A stretch of 64,000 nucleotides of DNA from Lacicoccus halitifaciens (GCF_040544485.1 NZ_JBDZDV010000002.1:310001-374000), one strand, 5' to 3'. Positions 42,725 through 51,727 are shown, numbered from the stretch's first letter. Numbers and translations are program-made. The notes: generated from the letters alone by a model not told the origin.

Positions 42725-44605
42725 CTAATCCCCGGCCTCCGCCAGAGTCATCGATTCCGCCGCTGTTTCTTCCTCACTGCCCTGGCGCAGCAGACGCAGG
42801 CCGTTCAGTATGACGAGTATGGTGGATCCTTCGTGGAAGAGCACAGCAAGCGGCAGGTTCAGCAGTCCGAATATATTCAGGGTGACAAGGGAGAGGATCA
42901 CACTGATTGAGAATATGACATTGCCCATGATGATCCGATTCAATCTATGGCTCAGCTTGAAACTGTAGAAAAGCTTTTGAAGGTTATTTTTTACGATCAC
43001 CACTTCAGAAGATTCCATTGCAATCGAAGATCCGCTGCCCATCGCAATGCCGATATCTGCATTCGCCAGAGCCGGGGCATCATTGATGCCATCACCAATC
43101 ATGCCGGCGACTTTTCCTTTCTTCTGGCTTTCATTCACATACCTGATCTTGTCTTCGGGGAGGCAGCCTGCAGCATAGTCTGTGATCCCAACTTCTTCTG
43201 CGACCCTTTCGGCAACGGCTTCGTTGTCGCCGGTCAGAAGAGAGACCTGGATACCTTCCGACTGGAAGTTCCGGACAGCGTGAACGGCTTCTTTCCGTAC
43301 GCGGTCGGCAAGTGAAAAGTAGCCGACGACCTGGTTATTCTTCCCTACGATGATATTCGTGTTGCCGGATATACCTTTGGCCATGTAGTCCATCGGGTCA
43401 TCATAATCATTGAAAGCTGAAGGCTTTCCGACTTTGATGTCCCCTTTCTTCATACCGGAACCCGGGATTTCCTCGACGGGCTGTGTTTTATCGAGACCCT
43501 CGAGGTCCAGGTTTTTGAACCGGTTGACGATGGCTTCTGCAATGGGGTGTCCCGATTGCTGCTCGATATATATGACTTCTTTCAATATTTCTTCATCCGC
43601 AGCATGATCGACTACTTGGAAGTCACCATGAGTGAGGGTCCCTGTCTTATCACTGTACAGGATATCCATGGTGCTCAGTGCTTCCATCGCGGCACCGCCT
43701 TTGAACAGCACCCCGTTCCTCGCACCGTTACTGATGGCACTGAGTGTTGCCGGGGTGGCTGATGCCACGAGAGCACATGGGCTCGCCACCGTCAGCATGA
43801 CCATCCCCCTGTAGAAAGATTCGCGGAAGGAAAGGTCGTTGAAGGTATAGAGTATGAATATGAAAATCGGCACGCCGACCAGCACACCGATGACATATCT
43901 TGATTCGATGCGGTCGATGAACTTGGAGATTTTGGAAGGTCTATTCTGCGCCTCCTCCACCATCCGGATGATGTTTGAAAACACTGTGTCATCACTTGAT
44001 TTGTTCACTTTAAGATAGAAAGAATTACCTTCATTGATCGTTCCGGCAAATACTTCCTTCCCTTTCACCTTCGTCACAGGTACGGACTCCCCCGTCAGGG
44101 CAGATTCGTTGACGAACGTATCCCTGTCGGCATAACCGTCTATTGGAATCTGTGAACCCCTTGAGACGACCACCGTGTCCCCTGCAGTGAGCTCTACTGT
44201 GGGCACTTCCACGACATCCCCGTTCTCTTTGAGCAACTGGGCAGTCGAGGGCACTTGCGACATCAACTCCGAAATGGCCCTGGTGGATTTACTTGATGCA
44301 TAATCTTCCAGCACTTCAGATCCGGCAAAGATGAACAGAAGAAGCGCACCTTCCGATTCAAAGCCGATGATCACTGCGCCGATCGCAGCCAAAATCATCA
44401 ACAGATCCACATTCGGGGATTTTGATCTGATGGTTTCCACCATGGCGTTTTTCGCTGCAAAGAATCCCAAAAAGAATATGGCTGCATAAAATGAGAGAGT
44501 GCTTCCAATGTCGGTGAAGAGCATGAGGATGAAGCCTGTAACTATGAAAATCATCCCCAGAAGGAGAAACTGACCGGCACGATTCTTGATCAGATAATTC
44601 ATCAT
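42725..44605 (-). CDS. P1B-type heavy-metal-transporting ATPase (ZosA-like)
   Basis: 626 residues. About six transmembrane helices flank the ATPase core. The metal-site helix has ASPCAL rather than CPC, the phosphorylation site is SDKTGTLTHG, and the hinge is MIGDGINDAPALANADIGIAMG, with the HP motif at SGHPIAEAI. There is no N-terminal metal-binding domain. The SPC motif and lack of an HMA domain resemble B. subtilis ZosA, so zinc or a related divalent ion is a guess. It is divergent from cstR, with the cstR operator in the shared upstream region. Confidence 0.88.
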   Translation of the reverse strand: MMNYLIKNRAGQFLLLGMIFIVTGFILMLFTDIGSTLSFYAAIFFLGFFAAKNAMVETIRSKSPNVDLLMILAAIGAVIIGFESEGALLLFIFAGSEVLEDYASSKSTRAISELMSQVPSTAQLLKENGDVVEVPTVELTAGDTVVVSRGSQIPIDGYADRDTFVNESALTGESVPVTKVKGKEVFAGTINEGNSFYLKVNKSSDDTVFSNIIRMVEEAQNRPSKISKFIDRIESRYVIGVLVGVPIFIFILYTFNDLSFRESFYRGMVMLTVASPCALVASATPATLSAISNGARNGVLFKGGAAMEALSTMDILYSDKTGTLTHGDFQVVDHAADEEILKEVIYIEQQSGHPIAEAIVNRFKNLDLEGLDKTQPVEEIPGSGMKKGDIKVGKPSAFNDYDDPMDYMAKGISGNTNIIVGKNNQVVGYFSLADRVRKEAVHAVRNFQSEGIQVSLLTGDNEAVAERVAEEVGITDYAAGCLPEDKIRYVNESQKKGKVAGMIGDGINDAPALANADIGIAMGSGSSIAMESSEVVIVKNNLQKLFYSFKLSHRLNRIIMGNVIFSISVILSLVTLNIFGLLNLPLAVLFHEGSTILVILNGLRLLRQGSEEETAAESMTLAEAGD

Positions 44606-44729
44606 TTGACTGGATCCTTCCCTTCCTGTACTTTAATTCCATTATAGCCGAAATCATCATCGCCTTTTATAAAGCTGCCTTATTTTTCCTGCCAAAATAT
44701 AAATATTCATCTTTCGGTGATAATTTTAT

Positions 44730-44745
44730 ATACCCGATAGGGTAT
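44730..44745. promoter_or_regulatory. CstR operator upstream of cstR
   Basis: ATACCCGATAGGGTAT, a dyad of the CstR type, lies directly before the -35 box of cstR and about 125 nt upstream of the divergent ATPase gene. Confidence 0.82.
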
Positions 44746-44774
44746 TTGACAAAGTAAAAATGATGATTTATAAT
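44746..44774 (+). promoter_or_regulatory. cstR promoter
   Basis: TTGACA (44746-44751) and TATAAT (44769-44774), both perfect consensus boxes, 17 nt apart. The start of transcription near 44781 rules out the upstream ATG at 44760 as the cstR start. Confidence 0.88.
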
Positions 44775-44807
44775 ACAGTATATAATAAATTTTGGAAGGT
44801 GATCGTA

Positions 44808-45092
44808 TTGACCGGGCTTGAGGAAAAAACAGTATATGATAAAGCCGTGATTAACAGGATCAGCCGTCTCCAGGGACAGATAAATGGAGCGTTGAAGATG
44901 ATGGAAGAAGGAAAGAACTGTAAAGACGTGGTCACCCAATTGAGTGCAGCTAAGAATGCCCTCAACCGTACGATGAACATCATTGTCAGTGAAAACCTGG
45001 TTCAGTGCGTCAAAGAAACGATGAACAATCCAGATGAAGATACAGATGAACTTGTTAAAGAAGCAGTAGAATTGTTGAATAAGAGCAGATGA
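44808..45092 (+). CDS. cstR: persulfide-sensing repressor CstR (CsoR family)
   Basis: 94 residues, all-helical, CsoR/RcnR family. The conserved Cys are in EEGKNCKDV and ENLVQCVKE. The His of copper-sensing CsoR in the second motif is replaced by Asn (SENLVQC), which points to CstR, whose two Cys form persulfide or polysulfide bridges and release DNA. The start is a TTG at 44808 after GGAAGGTGA. It likely represses itself, cstA-cstB-tauE and the rhodanese/MFS pair, all of which have matching operators. Confidence 0.92.
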   Translation: MTGLEEKTVYDKAVINRISRLQGQINGALKMMEEGKNCKDVVTQLSAAKNALNRTMNIIVSENLVQCVKETMNNPDEDTDELVKEAVELLNKSR

Positions 45093-45121
45093 TTCCATCT
45101 GTTTTTATTTTTTCGATAAAA

Positions 45122-45138
45122 AATACCCCCGCAGGTAT
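45122..45138. promoter_or_regulatory. CstR operator 1 upstream of cstA
   Basis: AATACCCCCGCAGGTAT, an imperfect dyad of the CstR type, directly precedes the -35 box of cstA. Confidence 0.7.
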
Positions 45139-45167
45139 TTGACAAATTAAACGAGCGCTGTTATTAT
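45139..45167 (+). promoter_or_regulatory. cstA promoter
   Basis: TTGACA (45139-45144) and TATTAT (45162-45167), 17 nt apart, flanked on both sides by CstR dyads. Confidence 0.82.
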
Positions 45168-45181
45168 ACCCCTATAGGTAT
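45166..45181. promoter_or_regulatory. CstR operator 2 upstream of cstA
   Basis: ATACCCCTATAGGTAT overlaps the end of the -10 box, so bound repressor would block polymerase. Confidence 0.78.
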
Positions 45182-45207
45182 TAAAAGCAGGAGGATGATT
45201 CAAAAAT

Positions 45208-46308
45208 ATGAGTAACGCTAAAATAAAGTACCACATTAATGATGCCGACCGCCTGGTCGAAGCAAATGAATATCTGTTGGATGTAAGAGAACCTTTCGAA
45301 TATGAAATGGGACACATCGCTGAGGCGGACAATGTATCCGTGAATGAAATTGAAGATCGCCTCGATGAACTGCCGAAGGACAGAAAGATCCATGTATACT
45401 GCCAGCGCGGAAAACGCGGAGCAAATGCAGTGGAAATACTGAAGACCAATGGTTTTGATGCAGTGAACCTTGAAGAAGGCTACTCTGCATACACAGGTAA
45501 ATATGACAGCGCACAGGAAACTGCAGCGACTGCTGAAGATGTTTCAGCCGATAATGTTGAAATTGATCCGAACCGGGTAAAGGTGGAAGCAAGCGGTCTC
45601 CAATGTCCGGGTCCCCTTCTTAAGGTTAACGAAGTGATGGGAGAACTCGAACCGGGACAGCAGATGGAAATCACGGTCACAGACTTCGGTTTCTGTACAG
45701 ACGTTGAAGCATGGGCCCGCAAGACAGGGCATTCCGTCCTTAAAAATGAAAAAATGGAAAACAAAGTTGAGGTCGTATTGAGAAAGAACGCACCTCAGGC
45801 CAAAACAGCCGGCGAAGGCCATCAGATGGTCGAAACGAAAGACGGCGCGACGATGGTCGTATTCAGCGGGGATATGGATAAGGCACTGGCTTCATTCATC
45901 ATCGCGACCGGTGCGAAAAGCATGGGCAAAGATGTCACGATGTTCTTCACTTTCTGGGGACTCAATGTCATCAAGGACCCGAAAGCACCGAAAAAGAACA
46001 AAACCGGCCTCGACAAGGCATTCAGCATGATGATGCCGAAGTCCGCCTCCAGACTTCCGATCTCCAACATGAACATGTTCGGCCTGGGATCCAAAATGAT
46101 CCAATATGTAATGAAGAAGAAGAAAGTTGACGCGCTTACTGAAATGATAGAGAAAGCTGATAAACTCGGCGTCAAAATGGTCGCCTGCACGATGAGCATG
46201 GATATCATGGCGATCGACGAAGATGAGCTTCTCCCCAACGTCAATTTCGGCGGCGTAGGCACCTATCTCGGTGATGCGGAAAACGGCAACCTGAACCTGT
46301 TCATATAA
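45208..46308 (+). CDS. cstA: multidomain sulfurtransferase CstA
   Basis: 366 residues with three sulfur-carrier modules, as in S. aureus CstA. They are a rhodanese domain (about 1-95, active loop VYCQRGKRGANA), a TusA-like domain (about 125-200, with ASGLQCPGPLLKVNEVM) and a DsrE-like domain (about 205-366, with VVFSGDMDKALASFIIATGA). It relays sulfane sulfur inside the cell during sulfide or persulfide stress. AGCAGGAGGATGATTCAAAAAT precedes the ATG. Confidence 0.95.
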   Translation: MSNAKIKYHINDADRLVEANEYLLDVREPFEYEMGHIAEADNVSVNEIEDRLDELPKDRKIHVYCQRGKRGANAVEILKTNGFDAVNLEEGYSAYTGKYDSAQETAATAEDVSADNVEIDPNRVKVEASGLQCPGPLLKVNEVMGELEPGQQMEITVTDFGFCTDVEAWARKTGHSVLKNEKMENKVEVVLRKNAPQAKTAGEGHQMVETKDGATMVVFSGDMDKALASFIIATGAKSMGKDVTMFFTFWGLNVIKDPKAPKKNKTGLDKAFSMMMPKSASRLPISNMNMFGLGSKMIQYVMKKKKVDALTEMIEKADKLGVKMVACTMSMDIMAIDEDELLPNVNFGGVGTYLGDAENGNLNLFI

Positions 46309-46381
46309 TTGAACGGGGTTCAGCAGATCAGCTTCGGAAAAAACAAATAAAATCAATCAAAATTTCAAGGAGTGTATTTAA

Positions 46382-47743
46382 ATGTTCTTTAAACAATTCT
46401 TCGATAAAAAACTTGCACAGACTTCCTACATGGTTGCCTGCCAGAAGACACAGGAGGCAATCATCATCGACCCGAAACGTGTCATTGATGAGTATGAGGA
46501 AGTGGCTAAATCAGAAGGCTTCAACATCACCCAGGTGACGGAGACACACATCCACGCAGACTTCGCTTCCGGTCTTCGCGATGCGGCAAAGCGCTTCAAT
46601 GCGACAGCATATGTATCCGATGAAGGCGGCGAGAACTGGAAATATGAAAATATGCCGGAAGATACCGTCTACCTCAAAGACGGTGATATCATCAATGTCG
46701 GTAATGTAGAGCTTAAAGTCGTCCATACGCCGGGGCACACCCCTGAGAGCATTTCATTCGTATTGACCGACCGCGGCGGCGGAAGTGATGAGCCTATGGG
46801 CATCTTCACCGGAGACTTCCTCTTCGTCGGGGACATCGGTCGTCCAGATCTGCTCGAAGAAGCGGCAAAAATGGAAGGTACGACCGAAGAGGGCGCGAAT
46901 GCGATGTTCGATTCCCTCAAAAAATTGAATGATTATCCAGACTTCATGCAGGTATGGCCTGGCCACGGTGCAGGCAGCGCGTGCGGCAAATCCCTCGGTG
47001 CAGTGCCATTGTCCACTCTTGGATATGAGCGCAAAAACAACTGGGTGTTCGAATATGAAAATAAAGATGCCTTCATCAAGGAGCTGACAAGTGATCAGCC
47101 TGAGCCGCCAAGCTACTTTGCACAGATGAAGAAGGTCAATAAGGCAGGCCTGCCTGAATTCAAGGTGAAGGAAGTCGAAGTCGGTACACCTGATAAGCTT
47201 CCAGGCCAGCTGTTCGACCTCAGAAGCAAGGAAGAATTCAAAAAGGGATTCAAGAAAGGCGCCATCAACATCCCATACAATGACAAATTCCTTCAATTTG
47301 CAGGATGGTATGTAGATTATGAGCAGCCGATGACAGTAATCGCCAATCCTGAATACAGCAAGACTCTCCAGGAAGATCTTGCATCCATCGGTTTCGACAA
47401 CCTTAAGCTGATCGTCCCTGAAGATAAAGCGGACAAGTACTTCGATGATTCCTACGAAAATGTAACGCCTGAAGAGTTGGTTGAAAACCATGAAGATAAG
47501 CATATCCTGGACGTTCGTTCCACTTCCGAGTACAAGGAAGGCAACCTCGATAATGCACATCATATCCACTTTGGTCATCTCGATGAGAAAGAAGTGCCAT
47601 TCAACACAGACGACACAATATATGTCCACTGTCAATCCGGTGTACGTTCAGCCATCGCGATGAGTGCACTTAAAGCACGCGGCTTCGATAATGTCGTCAA
47701 TATAGAAAAAGGCTATGCTGGCATTAAAGAAGCGATGAACTGA
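46382..47743 (+). CDS. cstB: persulfide dioxygenase-rhodanese CstB
   Basis: 453 residues. The N-terminal metallo-beta-lactamase-fold persulfide dioxygenase (about 1-250) carries the iron-binding THIHADFASGLRDA, HTPGHTPES, TGDFLFVGDIGRPDL and WPGHGAGSACGKSLGAVP. A degenerate rhodanese (about 255-350) and an active one with VHCQSGVRSAIAMS follow. It converts low-molecular-weight persulfides to thiosulfate and thiol. AAGGAG lies before the ATG. It overlaps tauE at TGATG. A diverged second copy lies 12 kb downstream. Confidence 0.96.
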   Translation: MFFKQFFDKKLAQTSYMVACQKTQEAIIIDPKRVIDEYEEVAKSEGFNITQVTETHIHADFASGLRDAAKRFNATAYVSDEGGENWKYENMPEDTVYLKDGDIINVGNVELKVVHTPGHTPESISFVLTDRGGGSDEPMGIFTGDFLFVGDIGRPDLLEEAAKMEGTTEEGANAMFDSLKKLNDYPDFMQVWPGHGAGSACGKSLGAVPLSTLGYERKNNWVFEYENKDAFIKELTSDQPEPPSYFAQMKKVNKAGLPEFKVKEVEVGTPDKLPGQLFDLRSKEEFKKGFKKGAINIPYNDKFLQFAGWYVDYEQPMTVIANPEYSKTLQEDLASIGFDNLKLIVPEDKADKYFDDSYENVTPEELVENHEDKHILDVRSTSEYKEGNLDNAHHIHFGHLDEKEVPFNTDDTIYVHCQSGVRSAIAMSALKARGFDNVVNIEKGYAGIKEAMN

Positions 47744-48522
47744 TGGACATCACTTTTATAATCGTTATATTCCTGATCGGATTCATCGGTTCCTTCATCT
47801 CCGGGATGGTGGGAATCGGTGGCTCCATCATAAAGTATCCAATGTTGCTTTATATTCCATCCATGCTTGGAATCGCTGCATTCACTTCCCATGAGGTGGC
47901 GGGCATCAGTGCCGTACAGGTTTTCTTTGCAACGATTGCCGGCGTATGGGCATATAAAAGCAGCGGTTATTTGAACATGAGATTGATTGCCTATATGGGT
48001 GGGGCCATCCTCATCGGCAGCCTGCTCGGTGGATACGGGTCGGAATTCCTCACTGAGACTCAGATAGACATCGTATATGCAATACTTGCAACAATTGCGG
48101 TAGTCATGATGTTCCTTCCAAAAAAGGAAGTGCCATTCAATCCAGGTGATGATCTCGATTTCAATGGTCCTCTGGCAGCTGCACTTGCATTCATCACCGG
48201 TGCTGCAGCAGGTATCGTTGGTGCTGCGGGTGCATTCATACTCGTACCGATTATGCTTGTAGTGCTTAAGATACCTACCAGGGTAACCATTGCCACAAGC
48301 CTTGCCGTCACGTTCATTTCTTCCATTGGTACCACAATCGGTAAGGTTGTGACGGATCAGGTACTCTATGGGCCCGCAGTCATCATGATCATAGCCAGTC
48401 TCATTGCTGCACCTCTGGGTGCCAAGGCAGGCCAGAACATGAATACGAAGATTCTTCAATGGATACTTGCCCTGCTCATTTTGGGAACTTCTTTGAAAAT
48501 ATGGGGGGAGATTCTTTTCTAG
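47743..48522 (+). CDS. tauE: TauE/SafE-family sulfite/sulfonate exporter
   Basis: 259 residues and about eight helices with the duplicated TauE core (GMVGIGGSIIKYPMLLY and, in the second half, GAAAGIVGAAGAFILVPIML). TauE in the cst operon of staphylococci is thought to export sulfite or a related product. Here it ends the cstA-cstB-tauE transcript rather than following cstR as in S. aureus, and no sqr gene is present in the cluster. Confidence 0.9.
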   Translation: MDITFIIVIFLIGFIGSFISGMVGIGGSIIKYPMLLYIPSMLGIAAFTSHEVAGISAVQVFFATIAGVWAYKSSGYLNMRLIAYMGGAILIGSLLGGYGSEFLTETQIDIVYAILATIAVVMMFLPKKEVPFNPGDDLDFNGPLAAALAFITGAAAGIVGAAGAFILVPIMLVVLKIPTRVTIATSLAVTFISSIGTTIGKVVTDQVLYGPAVIMIIASLIAAPLGAKAGQNMNTKILQWILALLILGTSLKIWGEILF

Positions 48523-48744
48523 TTGTTTCCTGCCGACTGTAAAATTCCATATTAAATGCATCCATATAGCTGGATGGGCCATTTATGGTCACTCAAGGTG
48601 CTCTTCGATGAAGATATTTTGAGTGGTTCATAAGTGGCCTTTTACATAAGTTTTAATTCTTAGTTCCGGCGGGACTTTAACGGCCTGCTCATGAGATGAT
48701 ATATTTAAATCATTACAAATGATAAAAAAGGCGGCTGTTTAATA

Positions 48745-49365
48745 ATGAAAATTTTAACTTTAGGCGCAACCGGACGGACCGGCAGCCATATATTGAAGTC
48801 TGCACTTGGTGATGGCCACCATGTGACGGCCCTCGTGCGGGATGCAGAAAAAATCCAGGTGGAAAACAGCAATTTAACGGTGATGGAGGGCAATGCACTG
48901 AGTAAATCAGACATAGAGAATGCGGCAGCGGGCATGGATGTTGTAATCAGTGCGCTGGGTACAGACGGGACGACGACACTCTCAGAGAGCATGCCCTTTG
49001 TTATCAAAGCAATGGAAGAAGCGGGGATAAGACGGATCATCACCATCGGAACTGCGGGCATTCTGGACAGCAGGACCGAGCCCGGGAAATTACGCTACCA
49101 ATCCAATGAATCAAGAAGAAGGACGACGCGGGCGGCAAAGGAACATCATAAAGTCTATGAGCTGCTTGAAAGGTCGAATTTGGATTGGACGATCGTCTGC
49201 CCGACCTACCTGCCGGATGGTGAGTATACGGGTGAATATCGTGTGGAGCGGGATTTCCTGCCCGAAGAAGGGAAAATGATCTCCGTCCCTGACACGGCAG
49301 AATTTGCATACAGTCAGATCGAAGACGACAGATTTATTAAATCACGTGTAGGTATTGCTTATTGA
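48745..49365 (+). CDS. NAD(P)-binding SDR/NmrA-like protein
   Basis: 206 residues of the atypical SDR (NAD(P)H-binding) family: the glycine motif GATGRTGSHIL at the N-terminus, VVISALGTDG, and the active region RIITIGTAGIL with DWTIVCPTYLPDGEYTG. The substrate is unknown; such proteins act as flavin or biliverdin reductase-like enzymes or redox sensors. An intact relative of the broken gene at 52317-52781. Confidence 0.82.
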   Translation: MKILTLGATGRTGSHILKSALGDGHHVTALVRDAEKIQVENSNLTVMEGNALSKSDIENAAAGMDVVISALGTDGTTTLSESMPFVIKAMEEAGIRRIITIGTAGILDSRTEPGKLRYQSNESRRRTTRAAKEHHKVYELLERSNLDWTIVCPTYLPDGEYTGEYRVERDFLPEEGKMISVPDTAEFAYSQIEDDRFIKSRVGIAY

Positions 49366-49380
49366 GACTCCACAAAAAAT

Positions 49381-49400
49381 AGGGACTTTTGAAAGTCCCT
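49381..49400. terminator. hairpin after the SDR gene
   Basis: AGGGACTTTTGAAAGTCCCT. The only T-run follows on the minus strand. It abuts the left inverted repeat at 49404. Confidence 0.5.
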
Positions 49401-49403
49401 CCT

Positions 49404-49450
49404 TGTCAATTTAGACGCTATTTTGCACCTGTTTTAAGCGCTATTTTGCC
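49404..49450 (+). repeat. left terminal inverted repeat (IS21-like)
   Basis: TGTCAATTTAGACGCTATTT followed by TGCACCTGTTTTAAGCGCTATTTTGCC. It aligns without gaps to the inverted sequence that ends at 52328, matching at 36 of 47 positions. Repeated TATTTTGC blocks behind a TGTCA tip resemble IS21-family ends. Confidence 0.65.
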
Positions 49451-49790
49451 TTTAAGAATGTAACTAGCATAACCAGTTGAAGAACGCTATTTTATCGTCT
49501 TTGAGGAGTATTCAAAATTGTATGTATACGAGGAGAAAATATTATTATGTTGAATTTCATTTAACTACCTATATTTAGTTTAAAACAAATAGAACGAAAC
49601 TCCTTTTGAAGATTCAGGATAAATACACACAATATCACCTCAAATTAAAATTGAGAGTGTTAAATATGTTGGTCAAATGATCAGATAATAAAGAGAGCAC
49701 TTTTTTAAGCTCAATATATCAGTTGACGATGTAGTTTTTAGTTGAATATTACTTAATTACTCAACAATGTAAACCCTATTTTTTAGCTAA
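49451..49790. other. AT-rich gap with no gene recognised
   Basis: Only short frames without ribosome sites are present on either strand. It lies inside the inverted-repeat-bounded segment and looks like decayed DNA. Confidence 0.5.
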
Positions 49791-50006
49791 CTAGATGGCA
49801 TTAGTAGTGTTTATCAAAACTATTCTATTCTCTTAAAACAAAGTGGAATATTGCTCTTCTATATTGATGTTCATAGTTGTACTTATGCAACTGCTAAACT
49901 AGACTCAAAAGTTGAGTTCTACTCGACGGTTACACACGTGAGCTCTAATACAGATTTAAGCATTGAAGTCTGTACTGGCCATAGTGGCTGTGAAAGTGAT
50001 AGTTAA
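49791..50006 (+). pseudogene. possible remnant of a small secreted protein
   Basis: A frame open for 71 codons with no good start. Its end reads AKLDSKVEFYSTVTHVSS, then SIEVCTGHSGCESDS. It has a Cys/Thr/Ser-rich extracellular-protein look, with three Cys. I do not recognise a family, and the frame could be open by chance in AT-rich DNA. Confidence 0.25.
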
Positions 50007-50074
50007 TGTGATTTCACTTTTATAAATAAGTATAATTACTCATTCTCTGGAATGATTCAGATAGTGTGAAATAA

Positions 50075-50116
50075 AAAGTAGTAGACCAACTGGAATAATG
50101 GTTGGTCTACTACTTT
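50075..50116. terminator. strong bidirectional terminator
   Basis: AAAGTAGTAGACCAAC and GTTGGTCTACTACTTT are perfect complements around a 10-nt loop. It ends the minus-strand cueP gene. Confidence 0.88.
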
Positions 50117-50123
50117 ATTGAAT

Positions 50124-50630
50124 TTATTTAAGTTGCAAATCTGTTAAGCAGGTGCTGTCTCCTTCAAAAGTAGAGAAGTCATGGCTCACAGCTTTATCAT
50201 GGTAACTGATTTCCATCGTATAATTTTTATCTCTTGGTAACCAGAAATCCAAAAATCCATTTTCAAGGGTGGTCAATGTCTCGTCAACATAAATCTCGCC
50301 TTCATCGTCTGTGATCTTTACATTCATCTTTTCGTTTGCCAGTTCACCTTGACAGCCTGTCAAGCTATGAAATTCGCACGGATGAGTGTATGTAAGATAA
50401 GGAGCCACCGAAACGAAAAACTCATCTTCAGGAAGAGTGTAAGTATCTTCATTGCTATCATCCTGTACAACAAGGGTCTTATCGTTAATAGAAGCCGACT
50501 CTACTGTATTACTGGCACTTAATTCTGAAACAAGCTCTTTGATGTCTATTTCATTAGAAGTTGATTCATTTCCGCACCCAGCTATAATTAACGTTAATCC
50601 TAAAAAAATTGGCATTAAGTATTTCTTCAT
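50124..50630 (-). CDS. cueP: CueP-family metal-binding lipoprotein
   Basis: 168 residues. A lipoprotein signal (FLGLTLIIAGCGNES) gives cleavage before Cys. The mature part matches the CueP family: LPEDEFFVSVAPYLTYTHPCEFHSLTGCQGEL with the conserved Cys and His residues, GFLDFWLPRDKNYTMEI, and a final FEGDSTCLTDLQL. CueP binds copper in the envelope of Salmonella; Gram-positive members are lipid-anchored. ATG at 50630 follows AAGGAGGTTTTTTTA. Confidence 0.87.
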   Translation of the reverse strand: MKKYLMPIFLGLTLIIAGCGNESTSNEIDIKELVSELSASNTVESASINDKTLVVQDDSNEDTYTLPEDEFFVSVAPYLTYTHPCEFHSLTGCQGELANEKMNVKITDDEGEIYVDETLTTLENGFLDFWLPRDKNYTMEISYHDKAVSHDFSTFEGDSTCLTDLQLK

Positions 50631-50791
50631 TAAAAAAACCTCCTTATATTTTATTGTATCAATTCGTGTCACTTGCTTTATAAGAGAATATAACGAATAT
50701 ATGAAATATTGATTTAAGAAAAGACAGACTATGACATTTACTTTCTTTTCTTAAATATTTTAAACGGGTTTTCCGGTTTTTGTATTTATAG

Positions 50792-50975
50792 CTAGAATCC
50801 TTGGAAATCCCCGAAGAAGGGCTGCAACCAAATGATGATCTGTGTTAAGCCATCGAAATACAACAGTACACCCATCAGAATCATGATCACGCCACCAACC
50901 TGCATAATTCTGTTTGAGTATTTCAACATCCAGCGTGTTCGGGATACAAAGAAACTCAAAATGAAGAATGGAACT
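50792..50975 (-). pseudogene. C-terminal fragment of CcdA (cytochrome c biogenesis/thiol transporter)
   Basis: The minus-strand frame reads AVPFFILSFFVSRTRWMLKY, continues SNRIMQVGGVIMILMGVLLYFDG and ends in FFGDFQGF plus a stop at 50794-50792. This is the conserved last third of CcdA. The upstream part is missing. At its truncated end it meets the histidine-kinase fragment read on the other strand. Confidence 0.72.
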
Positions 50976-51078
50976 GCACAACGGCAGGATGGAAGTCGAA
51001 AGTGAACCCGGTGAAGGAACAGTATTCAACATATCTTTGCCAAAGGAGAAGACGTATGAAAAAGGTATTATTGATTGA
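50968..51078 (+). pseudogene. C-terminal fragment of a sensor histidine kinase
   Basis: The frame reads MELHNGRMEVESEPGEGTVF then NISLPKEKTYE, the very end of a HATPase domain (the segment after the G2 box). It stops at 51076-51078, overlapping the response-regulator start by 23 nt, as intact kinase-regulator pairs often do. The rest of the kinase is missing, replaced by the end of ccdA on the opposite strand. Confidence 0.75.
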
Positions 51079-51727
51079 TGATGAAAACAGAATGCTGGAA
51101 TTGTTGACTTTATATTTGCAACCTTACCATTACGAATGCAGAAGCGCCCTGGGGGCGAAGAAAGGACTTGAATACATCGAAGAAGAAAGATTCGACATCG
51201 TACTGCTCGACATCATGATGCCTGACATGAATGGGTGGGCCGTATGCAAAGAAATCCGCCAGCATTCGGATGTGCCCATCATCATGGTGACTGCACGGGA
51301 GCAGAAGGCGGATATCGTCAAAGGCCTCAAATTGGGTGCAGATGACTATGTCACAAAACCTTTTGATGAAACAGAATTGATCGCACGAATTGAGGCACTG
51401 TTACGGAGAACACAGTCTGGCAATCAGATTGAAATGGACGGATTGGTATGGAATAAGAATCAATTTGAATTGTCCTTTAAGAGTCAGTATATCAAGTTGA
51501 CACCAAAAGAATTTGCTCTCATTGGATTGTTTATGAAAAATTCGGGAAGAGTATTTACTAGAAATCAATTAATTGATTTGATATGGGGGATGGAATCTGA
51601 GACTGAGGGCCGAACAGTAGATTCACATATCAGAAATATTCGTGAAAAAATAAGAGTAACCGGTTTTCCCATTGACGAATATCTCCAGACAGTATGGGGA
51701 TTTGGTTATAAATGGATGAAGAAATAG
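51056..51727 (+). CDS. OmpR-family response regulator, partner kinase lost
   Basis: 223 residues. The receiver has DDE near the start, the phospho-acceptor Asp in VLLDIMMPDMNG and VTKPFDETEL. The winged helix has LTPKEFALIGLFMKNSG and VDSHIRNIREKIR. ATG at 51056 follows AAAGGAGAAGACGT, inside the kinase remnant. Between copper-linked genes, it is probably a metal-stress regulator. With its kinase destroyed it may be inactive, respond to another kinase or act unphosphorylated. Confidence 0.88.
   Translation: MKKVLLIDDENRMLELLTLYLQPYHYECRSALGAKKGLEYIEEERFDIVLLDIMMPDMNGWAVCKEIRQHSDVPIIMVTAREQKADIVKGLKLGADDYVTKPFDETELIARIEALLRRTQSGNQIEMDGLVWNKNQFELSFKSQYIKLTPKEFALIGLFMKNSGRVFTRNQLIDLIWGMESETEGRTVDSHIRNIREKIRVTGFPIDEYLQTVWGFGYKWMKK

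Noticed and set aside
46754..47635. 293-codon frame antisense to cstB
   Set aside because: A shadow frame opposite a well-supported gene, with no ribosome site. The same antisense frame appears opposite the second cstB for the same reason.
50760..51032. 90-codon minus-strand frame near the response regulator
   Set aside because: It is a different frame from the CcdA fragment, which explains the region better.
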